This document shows positions 1-6,365 of a DNA stretch of 7,239 nucleotides, one piece after another (the stretch's first letter is position 1; each line of letters opens with the position of its first letter). The stretch is from Myxococcales bacterium. GTDB lineage: Bacteria > Myxococcota_A > Polyangia > Fen-1088. The position numbers were made by a program, and so were the translations under genes. The DNA is taken from positions 1 through 7,239 of the forward strand of contig PMZX01000050.1 of NCBI GenBank assembly GCA_003170035.1, given 5' to 3'. Below the pieces are notes generated by a model. The model did not search any database and had not been told where the DNA came from. It saw nothing but the letters and a program-made list of their open reading frames with translations.

Positions 1-890
1 GTCGCGTAAAGGTACTTGCCCGAAAAGTCGATGGCGACATTCGCGAAATACGTGGTTGCCGCCAGCGTGGCCGGGGTCATGGGTGTGAGGACCCCATCAG
101 CGCCGACGGTGTATAGCGAGATGGCCGCCGCGGCGTTGGCGTTGACCACATAGGCGAACTTTCCCGCGGGATCGACCGCGATGCCGCCGGGGTAGGTGTC
201 CGTCGCGACCGAGGCCGGGGTCAGCGGCGAGAGCGCCCCGTTGGCGTCGATGGCGTACTGAAAGACGACGTTGTCGAAGTATCCTGCCACATAGAGATAC
301 GCGCCCGACGGGTGAAGCCTCATGTGGTAGGCGTTGCCGTTTTGGCCGCTGGTGGCAACCGAGGCTGGGGTCATGGGTGAAAGTGCCCCGTCGGCACCGA
401 TGGTGTACTGGGAAACGCTCTTGCCGTCGGCGTTGGCCACGTAGAGGTACTTGCCCGAAGGATCGACCACGACGGAGGCGGGAGCATTGGGGTAGCCCGC
501 CCCCGACTTGACCGTGCCTATTGGGGCGAGTGCCCCATCTACACCGAGTGCGAACTCCGAGACGTCCCCGCTCAGGTTGTTTGCCACGTAGGCGTACTTG
601 TCCGAGGGATCGACCACGATGGACACCGGATAGGTCCCGGCCGAGGCCGAAGGCGTTGCCATCGGGGAGAGCGCCCCAGTCGCGCCGATCACATACTGAG
701 AGATCTTGCCCGCCGGGGTGGGCCTTACGTTGGCCACGTAGACGTACCTGCCGGAGGGGTCCACCGTGATGTCTTCGGGCGTATCCCCCGCCACAACCGT
801 AGGCGGGGTCATGCGTATGAGGGCCCCCCCTTCAACGATCATGTATTGAGAGACGCTGCCGTCATATTGATTTGCAACGTAGGCATAGCC
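1..890 (-). repeat. Tandem YVTN-type propeller repeats (about 138-150 bp units)
   Basis: Within the lipoprotein gene, repeat units start at residues 127, 173, 223, 272, 322, 369 and 417, giving lengths of 46, 50, 49, 50, 47 and 48 residues. Each carries a Y-V-A-N-like strand, then S-x-Y, then G-A-L-x-P, then a V-D-P-S-like end. The DNA echoes this: the stretches encoding G-A-L-S-P and the following Met-Thr-Pro recur with few changes on the plus strand (for example near 80, 230, 380 and 670). The last unit is cut by the window edge. Confidence 0.88.
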
Positions 891-1268
891 CACGACATTG
901 ATCGCTGTCCATTGGGCGTACAAGACGACACTGACCGTGCCCAACTCCAGTGTCTGCGCCGGCAGATAGGTCGTTCCTGAGCCGTCAGGCAGCGTGTTCC
1001 AACCGGCGAAGGAATACCCGGTCCTCACCATGACGCCCGTATTCCCAAGCACCGCAACCGTAGCCCCGGGCTGATAGGTCTGGAAGTCGAACGGAGCGAC
1101 ACCGCCGGTATTCCCGTTGCCCTCATAGGTCACGGCGAGGGTGCCCGTAGCCCCACCGCCGCCCAGCACGCCGCTGTCCGGGCTCCCTTTGCTGGCCCCG
1201 CCGCCACATGCGACGAAGAGAACAATCGATACGCCAAGAGAAGCGATCCCCATGCGGTTTTTAGTCAT
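1..1268 (-). CDS. Surface lipoprotein with InlB-type repeat and YVTN beta-propeller (C-terminus beyond window)
   Basis: Translating the minus strand from 1268 gives 422 codons with no stop before the left edge, so the C-terminus is missing. Residues 1-20 form a lipoprotein signal peptide: K3 and R5, a hydrophobic stretch, then Phe-Val-Ala-Cys with the lipidated Cys at 21. A Gly/Ser-rich tether follows (22-43). Residues about 46-121 read as an InlB/Listeria-Bacteroides repeat, with YEGNGNTGG near the start, GYSFAGWNT at 84-92 and VLYAQWT at the end. From 127 there are 46-50-residue repeats with the signature G-[KR]-Y-x-Y-V-A-N, a D/N-G-A-L-S-P turn and V-D-P-S, as in YVTN/lactonase-like seven-bladed propellers; six are complete and a seventh begins at 417. 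Family knowledge suggests an outer-membrane-anchored binding or scaffold protein. The lactonase-like fold does not prove enzyme activity, and no catalytic site is visible. The start at 1268 is preferred over ATG 1274 because AAGAAG lies six bases upstream of it. Confidence 0.9.
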   Translation of the reverse strand, partial: MTKNRMGIASLGVSIVLFVACGGGASKGSPDSGVLGGGGATGTLAVTYEGNGNTGGVAPFDFQTYQPGATVAVLGNTGVMVRTGYSFAGWNTLPDGSGTTYLPAQTLELGTVSVVLYAQWTAINVVGYAYVANQYDGSVSQYMIVEGGALIRMTPPTVVAGDTPEDITVDPSGRYVYVANVRPTPAGKISQYVIGATGALSPMATPSASAGTYPVSIVVDPSDKYAYVANNLSGDVSEFALGVDGALAPIGTVKSGAGYPNAPASVVVDPSGKYLYVANADGKSVSQYTIGADGALSPMTPASVATSGQNGNAYHMRLHPSGAYLYVAGYFDNVVFQYAIDANGALSPLTPASVATDTYPGGIAVDPAGKFAYVVNANAAAAISLYTVGADGVLTPMTPATLAATTYFANVAIDFSGKYLYA

Positions 1269-1274
1269 GGTCAT

Positions 1275-1280
1275 CTTCTT
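1275..1280 (-). promoter_or_regulatory. Ribosome binding site deciding the lipoprotein start
   Basis: The minus strand reads AAGAAG here, six bases before ATG 1268. The in-frame ATG at 1274 would directly abut it and so lacks proper spacing. A third in-frame ATG at 1253 would remove the positive residues of the signal peptide. Confidence 0.55.
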
Positions 1281-1413
1281 AATACAGGTACTTCCGCCTG
1301 GTCAAGGCCGCAGCCGAGCTCATGGATCGGCGGCAACCATCAGCCCACAATCCAGCGCGTACGGGGAAAAGCTACGCACTTGATTATCCGTCGAATTTGT
1401 TGGAAGCTCATTC

Positions 1414-1420
1414 GAGGGAG
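1414..1420 (+). promoter_or_regulatory. Ribosome binding site of the 58-residue protein
   Basis: The purine-rich GAGGGAG lies seven bases before ATG 1428 and selects that codon over the upstream in-frame ATG at 1380. Confidence 0.6.
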
Positions 1421-1427
1421 ACATCCT

Positions 1428-1604
1428 ATGGCGCAAATAGATGATCTGGTCGCAACAGTGCAGGCTTTGTCGATGAAAAAGCACTTCGGTATGGATGTCG
1501 AAGGAGAAGTCAATGCGGTAATTGACATGTGCAAGACTGAGGCCGACAAAAAGACAATTGTCACCCTGTGCAGAGCACTCGGAGTTGGTGGATACGACCG
1601 CTAG
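1428..1604 (+). CDS. Small hypothetical protein, 58 residues
   Basis: ATG 1428 is preceded by GAGGGAG at 1414-1420 with a seven-base gap, a strong ribosome binding site. The frame is open further upstream to an ATG at 1380, but that has no such site and the extra residues are Arg/Ile/Trp-rich and not protein-like. The product begins MAQIDDLVATVQALSMKK and ends in a Gly-rich turn with VGGYDR. It is predicted soluble and mostly helical, with two Cys (in DMCK and TLCR) and no signal peptide or membrane segment. I recognise no family. It lies divergent to the lipoprotein gene (159 bases between starts) and 322 bases before the large NTPase gene on the same strand, too far to assume one operon. 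It could be a small regulator or partner protein, but nothing in the sequence says which. The clean ribosome site and good composition argue that it is real. Confidence 0.62.
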   Translation: MAQIDDLVATVQALSMKKHFGMDVEGEVNAVIDMCKTEADKKTIVTLCRALGVGGYDR

Positions 1605-1711
1605 GCAGAGAGGGTGTACGTCAGGATTGTTGACAGTACCTGGCTATCTGACACGTTCGCTCGAATGCACGATTGACTTTCTTGTGGCAGCCCCAGACCG
1701 ACCATCCCAGT

Positions 1712-1744
1712 TGACGCACTAGCGCCGCATCATCGACTGCGTCA
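1712..1744. repeat. Inverted repeat in the NTPase gene leader
   Basis: TGACGCA at 1712-1718 is matched by TGCGTCA at 1738-1744, a perfect seven-base inverted repeat around a 19-base spacer. There is no T-run after it, so it is a poor intrinsic terminator candidate. It could be an operator half-site pair for a dimeric regulator, or chance. Confidence 0.3.
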
Positions 1745-1912
1745 TTTAGCCTGGCCGGATGGCAAGAAATGCCGAGAAGCGCGGCTTATAGTTGCTGCGG
1801 CCTTGGAAAATACGAAGGTGTTTTGGTCACCCTTTACCTTGCACGAAGCTCCTCGAATCGGAGAGCAGGAGCGACGCCCGTTTTGGGTCGAGCCTTAGCT
1901 CACGTGGCTTCT

Positions 1913-1917
1913 GGAGG
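1913..1917 (+). promoter_or_regulatory. Ribosome binding site deciding the NTPase start
   Basis: GGAGG is a perfect Shine-Dalgarno core, nine bases before ATG 1927. The only longer in-frame start, TTG at 1792, has no comparable site, so translation most likely begins at 1927. Confidence 0.65.
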
Positions 1918-1926
1918 CGTGCGTCG

Positions 1927-4900
1927 ATGGCGTGGTTGGTTGGCGTTGTTTTCGAACTCGAAGATCTCGGGGCGCTCTATGGTTGCGATGCCTATCGAAT
2001 CTTGTTCGGGACGGTCGGCAGCCAGCTTGCTGGATGCTCGCTCTTCGACGGCGACGTCGCGAACGCGAGCTCGAGGAACAATCTCTACTGCATCTTGATC
2101 GAGTCGCACGACCCGCTCCAAGTCGCGGGCATCCGGCACGCGCTTGACCAGGCGAGACGCTCGCTGGGGTCGTCGCGGCCAAGATGGCATATCCTCGATG
2201 GCAGTCAGGCCGAGAGGGTCAGAGACACGTTGGTCGAGGCGGCGTACGTCGATCGATCGGGAGAGCTCACCCGATGTCACACAGGCTTCCTCAAGCAAGC
2301 CTGGAAAGACATGCAAGTCGGCAGCGCCGCCAAGGAAGAGCAAGACGACCCGCCAGGGCTACGAGAATCCGATTCAGCCATCGAGCGCAGGGCGGAGATC
2401 CCGACACCAGCAAAGACAGGCTTGAGCCCTTACTCTCGATCTCGGGCGCGGCCGCGGACCCACGGCTCCTGGTACCACCGTCCCATCTTTATCTCGTCGA
2501 CGTTCAAGGACATGCAGGCAGAACGAGACTATCTGCGTGACGTGGTCTTTCCCGAGCTGGAATCGAGGCTGCGGGAGCGGCGAGGACACCTCGAGCCGAT
2601 CGACTTGCGATGGGGGGTCGAGACCGTCTCCACGTCGGAGCAAGAATCCAAAGAGCTTCTCGTTCTCAAGGTATGCCTTGGAGAGATCGAGCGCAGTCGG
2701 CCGTTTATCATCGTATTGCTCGGCGATCGATACGGCTGGGTACCCCCCGAGCGCCGAAAACGAGCCGCTGTCGCGGAGAAGGGCCTCCACATCAACGTCG
2801 AGGGCAAAAGCGTGACGGCGCTCGAGATCGAAATCGGTGCATTGTCGGGGAGTGAACGAGAGCGACGCAGCTTCTTCTACTTTCGGACGGGGCTTCCGTA
2901 CGCCGAAATGGATCCGGAGCATCGCGCTATCTACAGTGACTTCTTCGCCGCATTGGCCGAAGACTGCTCCCTCTCTGCCGAGGAGAAGACCCAGTTCGCC
3001 GCACTTCATCTCGCCGCGAACGACCCTGCTGCCGTTTTCGGGCGCACCGAGTGCGACGCCTACGAGATGCTTTGCTGTCGCGCCCCCGCCGTGATCCTTC
3101 ACCACAGGCGGCTTCAAGAGCTTAAGGCCCGCATCCAGTCCGACCCCATCCTGCACTCTCGCGTGCGGCACTACCGACCAGAGTGGAGCCATGGCCACGT
3201 GACGGGCCTCGCGGGCTGGGGCCGTCAGGTATTGGCGGATCTTTGGAGCGACATCGACGAGGAAACACGTGAGCGGAAGAGGACGGTCGGTTTTTCCTGG
3301 CAGGACGAGCAACGTTCTGCACTGGACGAGCTGGTCGAATTGCACGCTTCCCGCTTCGTCGGCCGAGAGCGCGACTTGGACAGGCTCGTGGCGAGCGCGC
3401 TGTCACCCACGGCCCAACATCCCTGGGGCGACGTGGTCACCGGCGAGCCAGGCAGCGGCAAGACTGCGCTTTTCGCCGCGCTCCTTCGCCGCCTACAACC
3501 GGAGGAAGCAGCGGGACGGGCTCTTGTCTTGGCACATGCTGCTGGCGGCGACGCGAGGGCATCCAGTTTGGATGACCTATTGGCGCGGTGGATCGGCGAG
3601 TTGGCAGAAAACCTCACCCCGGGATGCGACGACCCCTGTCGGGACCTGCACACATTCGAACAGCGTCAGATCTCGTTCACCGACCTCCTGGCTCGCGCCG
3701 CCAAGAAGACGCGAGTCGTGTGTGTCATTGATGCCCTGGATCGGTTCGATCGCTTGCCCACAGCAATGTACTTGACATGGCTGCCCACGCCCTGGCCGGA
3801 GAACGCTCGGCTCATCGTGACAGCAATCCCTGGCGTGGAGAGTCAGGCGCTCCTCACACGTGAAGGAGTCAACGGGCACGAGCTAGGGGCACTGTCGGAG
3901 CGCGAGGCGCTCTCTCTCCTTGCCTCCATTTGCGGGAAGTATCACAAGGTCGTCAGCGCGCGTGTTGCGAGAGCTCTCCTCGATCGCGAAGCGCAAGGAC
4001 GGAAGCTGGCAGCCGGCAGCCCGCTTTGGCTCACCATGGCGGTGGAGCTCCTGGCGTTGCTCGATGAGGACGACTTCGCGGGGGCGTGGCGGATGGAAGG
4101 CACTCCCGAGGGTCAGCTGGAGAAGCTGATGCTCGATACCGTGGCTGAGATGCCCTCCTCGGTCGACGGTCTCTATCGCTATTTGCACAGCCGAGCAGCA
4201 AAGATGGGCGAGCGCACCATCAGTCTGGACGTTGGCAGCAGGTGGGTCGATGCCACGATGGATCTGCTGGCCACGTCGCGGCACGGATTACGCGAAATGG
4301 ACGTGCGAACCGTGCTCCGCAGCATGATGGACGAGATGAACAGCGTGGTGCCCGGCGGCCAAGGCTTCCGGGACGTTGACCGTCAGTTTGCACTGCACTT
4401 TGCCGTGCTGACTCGCTACTATCGCGCCCATCTGTTCCGCCGCGGCGACATGGCGGTGTGGGACTTCGCCCATGCTCAGGGTCGGCAAAGCCTTCTTGCC
4501 GATCGCCTGATGGACGAGAGCTATCGGAAGGTGGTCCACCGTCGCCTCGCCGAATACATGGGATCTCTGCCGAGCGACGATCGTCTTCGTCAAACCGAGA
4601 TCGTGTGGCACTACCTGCAGGCGGACGACAAGTTGCACGCGGCGCGCTTTTTCGCCGGAGAGCGGACGGAACAAGAGAAAGAGGGTGCGGTCAGGGTGCT
4701 CAACGCGGCAATCGTGGCAGGAGAGCCTACCATCGGCGCCGAAGACCCGTCTCGGAACCCCACCCTCTCCTGGCTGTTCGCACTTTTTCCCGAGATGCCC
4801 GAGAGCACCGATGATCCCAAACCGACGACGACGCTTCTTAACATTCTGCTGGACGACCTCTGGAAAGCGGCCGCGTCCTCATGGCGAACCGACACCCGTC

Positions 4901-5754
4901 TGGCGCTTGCCAAAGGGTGCCTTGGTATCATCACCAACTTGCTGGAGCGATACCCGTCCTCCAGGGTTACGCCGCTCATCTACCTCTTCAAGGCAGGTGC
5001 CTACGAGTACATCGGCGACACGCTCGCGACGCGCGGTGATTGGGGCGGTGCCAGGGCGGCGTACGAATCCCAGCGCGCCGCAGCTGAGTGGCTATTCCGA
5101 GCCGATCCATCGAACCCGTACTGGCAGCGAACGATTTCCTTCGCGAATGAGCGGATCGGCAGGCTGTCATCAGGAGCGGCGGCGCTCGATGAGCTACGCA
5201 ATGCGGTTCAGATCCGGCGCCACCTTGCAGAGAGCGCTCCCAAGCTTCGAGTCGCGCAGCTCGATCTCGTCGACGCCCTCGCCAGCCTGGGCGATGCTCT
5301 AGATCTGCAGGCAGCCGATATCCCCGCACTCGAGCACTATCGCGAGGCGGTCGCCATCTGCGACAAGATCCTGTCGTACGACAGCGAAGACAGACGAGGG
5401 AGATGGCAGCGGGCGACGCTTCTAACACGCATCGGAGAAATCCTGCTGCGTGACCACGACAGGATGGATGCCCTGTCGGTGCTCCAGCTGGCAGTCACGG
5501 ACCTACGGCGCCTCGAAACAATCGATCCGAGCCACACACAATGGCGCGAGGCGCTGGGGGCCGCTCTCCTTCGGCTAGGAGTCGCACAGACGTTGCTACA
5601 TGACGCGGATGCCGGCCTTTCATCCCTCAATGCAGCGCAGGCGATCTGGAGTGTCCTCGTGAGTCGGGACTCATGTCGGATCGACTGGCAACAGGAATTG
5701 TCCAAAACACAGGCTGCGATCGCTGCCACTCTGCGAGCTCAAGAAGACCAGTGA
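1927..5754 (+). CDS. DUF4062-STAND/NACHT-like NTPase with C-terminal TPR-like repeats (TEP1/NWD1-type core)
   Basis: This 1275-residue protein is a probable NTP-driven signalling switch. Residues 1-125 form an alpha/beta domain I cannot assign; 130-184 look like a charged, Pro/Ser-rich linker. DUF4062 follows at 185-275, with RPIFISSTFKDM at 185-196, E199-R200, IDLRWGV at 225-231, CLGEIE at 250-255, LGDRYGW at 265-271 and PP at 273-274, then SVTALEIE at 295-302. These motifs match the same region of animal TEP1/NWD1. The P-loop NTPase begins at FVGRE (477-481), with Walker A GEPGSGKT (506-513), Walker B VVCVIDALD (597-605), RLIVTAIPG (628-636) and GSPLWL (697-702). A winged-helix-like segment starts near 779 and DFAHAQGR lies at 846-853. 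From about 1018 to 1270 there are TPR-like helical hairpins, with A-D-P-S-N-P-Y-W turns. No membrane segment or signal peptide is seen, so it is probably cytosolic. Known STAND proteins oligomerise on ligand binding; a defence role is inferred. The gene appears to stand alone. Confidence 0.9.
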   Translation: MAWLVGVVFELEDLGALYGCDAYRILFGTVGSQLAGCSLFDGDVANASSRNNLYCILIESHDPLQVAGIRHALDQARRSLGSSRPRWHILDGSQAERVRDTLVEAAYVDRSGELTRCHTGFLKQAWKDMQVGSAAKEEQDDPPGLRESDSAIERRAEIPTPAKTGLSPYSRSRARPRTHGSWYHRPIFISSTFKDMQAERDYLRDVVFPELESRLRERRGHLEPIDLRWGVETVSTSEQESKELLVLKVCLGEIERSRPFIIVLLGDRYGWVPPERRKRAAVAEKGLHINVEGKSVTALEIEIGALSGSERERRSFFYFRTGLPYAEMDPEHRAIYSDFFAALAEDCSLSAEEKTQFAALHLAANDPAAVFGRTECDAYEMLCCRAPAVILHHRRLQELKARIQSDPILHSRVRHYRPEWSHGHVTGLAGWGRQVLADLWSDIDEETRERKRTVGFSWQDEQRSALDELVELHASRFVGRERDLDRLVASALSPTAQHPWGDVVTGEPGSGKTALFAALLRRLQPEEAAGRALVLAHAAGGDARASSLDDLLARWIGELAENLTPGCDDPCRDLHTFEQRQISFTDLLARAAKKTRVVCVIDALDRFDRLPTAMYLTWLPTPWPENARLIVTAIPGVESQALLTREGVNGHELGALSEREALSLLASICGKYHKVVSARVARALLDREAQGRKLAAGSPLWLTMAVELLALLDEDDFAGAWRMEGTPEGQLEKLMLDTVAEMPSSVDGLYRYLHSRAAKMGERTISLDVGSRWVDATMDLLATSRHGLREMDVRTVLRSMMDEMNSVVPGGQGFRDVDRQFALHFAVLTRYYRAHLFRRGDMAVWDFAHAQGRQSLLADRLMDESYRKVVHRRLAEYMGSLPSDDRLRQTEIVWHYLQADDKLHAARFFAGERTEQEKEGAVRVLNAAIVAGEPTIGAEDPSRNPTLSWLFALFPEMPESTDDPKPTTTLLNILLDDLWKAAASSWRTDTRLALAKGCLGIITNLLERYPSSRVTPLIYLFKAGAYEYIGDTLATRGDWGGARAAYESQRAAAEWLFRADPSNPYWQRTISFANERIGRLSSGAAALDELRNAVQIRRHLAESAPKLRVAQLDLVDALASLGDALDLQAADIPALEHYREAVAICDKILSYDSEDRRGRWQRATLLTRIGEILLRDHDRMDALSVLQLAVTDLRRLETIDPSHTQWREALGAALLRLGVAQTLLHDADAGLSSLNAAQAIWSVLVSRDSCRIDWQQELSKTQAAIAATLRAQEDQ

Positions 5755-5784
5755 TGGGCGCCAAGGGTATCGGGCGGGAGTTGG

Positions 5785-5988
5785 CTACTTCACCAAATGC
5801 TCAAAAGCGGGAGAGACTTTGCCTCCACAGCTTGAACAAGGAGCATTCAAAGGACCTTTGCTCTGCTTGCAGGACATACATTCGACCTTCTTGCAGCTTT
5901 CACATATAACAGCATTGTACAGTTGCATTTGTGTCCCACGCATCGGCGACTTATCCACCAAGCTGCCACAGCTCTTGCATGTAATCAT
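5785..5988 (-). CDS. Small double zinc-ribbon-like protein, 67 residues
   Basis: The protein has four CxxC pairs: CKSC (4-7), CESC (29-32), CMSC (37-40) and CSSC (51-54). The likely pairing is 4/7 with 29/32 and 37/40 with 51/54, giving two zinc ribbons in a row. The only His is H64, so coordination would be all-Cys. It has no signal peptide or membrane segment and is probably cytosolic. GGAG (minus strand, 5996-5999) lies seven bases before ATG 5988 and supports the start. It is convergent with the STAND NTPase gene, with 30 bases between stop codons and no clear terminator hairpin there. Its DNA is visibly more AT-rich than the NTPase gene, a hint of separate origin. Such proteins may bind nucleic acid or act as protein-interaction adaptors. 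I recognise no named family, so the function is unknown. Confidence 0.78.
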   Translation of the reverse strand: MITCKSCGSLVDKSPMRGTQMQLYNAVICESCKKVECMSCKQSKGPLNAPCSSCGGKVSPAFEHLVK

Positions 5989-6365
5989 ACTATTTCTCCG
6001 TTCTGTTCATGCTGGCCTGAATTTCGAGCACTACCGGGCGATCCTGCCTGGGATTGATTGAACAAAATCGTTGAAGTGGCAGGAAGTTTGCGCTCGCCGA
6101 GATTGTCACTCCGTTTGACGAGGACAAGATAAACATGTTCTGGCTCCTTCATCAACCTTCGTCGTCAGATCCTCCCCTGCCGAGCCGCGAGCCTTGAGCA
6201 GACTCGGAGCGTTCGAAAATCAGGATTGCTTTTCCCCGTCATTGGGGGTGTAGTGGACAGGCGTGGTGCGGCATCAGACAAATGGACGCTCACGGGCTGG
6301 AACGAAAAGTGGACTCGTACCCCTTACCTCTGCACAATTGTCAGCGTTGTTGAAGGAGCACCACC
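5989..6365. other. Divergent intergenic region between the two Cys-rich genes
   Basis: These 377 bases separate the starts of the two Cys-rich genes and should hold both promoters. Only the ribosome sites are clear: minus-strand GGAG at 5996-5999 and plus-strand GGAG at 6355-6358. A TTGACG occurs near 6116, but no -10 element lies at standard spacing. I found no protein-like frame, tRNA, long inverted repeat or recognisable mobile-element end. The DNA is mixed in composition and less GC-rich than the NTPase gene. Confidence 0.5.

Larger units (their letters stand above)
1605..1926. other. Intergenic region upstream of the STAND NTPase gene
   Basis: These 322 bases hold no convincing gene. 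The NTPase frame is open from a TTG at 1792, directly after an in-frame TAG, but the 45 residues before ATG 1927 are Arg/Ser/Cys-rich and unlike a folded domain. Another frame is open from ATG 1769 to 2098, but it is Ser/Arg/Ala-rich and has no ribosome site. A TTGACA occurs at 1630-1635 without a matching -10 element. A seven-base inverted repeat sits at 1712-1744. I see no clear terminator after the 58-residue gene. The region probably contains the NTPase gene's promoter and leader, but I cannot place the promoter. Confidence 0.5.

Noticed and set aside
521..769. Plus-strand 82-codon frame within the lipoprotein gene
   Set aside because: It is extremely Arg/Pro-rich and antisense to the clear YVTN-type repeats.
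1281..1307. TTGACC and TATTAA on the minus strand before the lipoprotein gene, resembling a promoter
   Set aside because: The spacer is only 15 bases and transcription would begin at or after the ribosome binding site, leaving no leader.
1630..1635. TTGACA as a -35 box before the NTPase gene
   Set aside because: No acceptable -10 element lies 16-18 bases downstream.
1792..1926. Upstream extension of the NTPase from TTG 1792
   Set aside because: The added 45 residues are Arg/Ser/Cys-rich and not domain-like, TTG has no ribosome site, and GGAGG precedes ATG 1927 at good spacing.
1769..2098. Plus-strand open frame overlapping the NTPase start
   Set aside because: It is Ser/Arg/Ala-rich, lacks a Shine-Dalgarno sequence and has no recognisable motif; the overlapping NTPase frame has better composition.
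2374..3345. Long open frame on the minus strand (323 codons)
   Set aside because: It lies wholly antisense to the linker, DUF4062 and following region of the NTPase gene, where the plus frame has clear family motifs. High GC makes antisense frames stay open.
5819..6061. Plus-strand 80-codon frame opposite the zinc-ribbon gene
   Set aside because: The minus frame has four CxxC pairs and a well-placed GGAG; the plus frame has no ribosome site and an unconvincing composition.
6248..6317. Repeated AGTGGAC near 6252 and 6309, considered as mobile-element ends
   Set aside because: The match is short, the copies are in direct orientation, and there is no transposase or target duplication.
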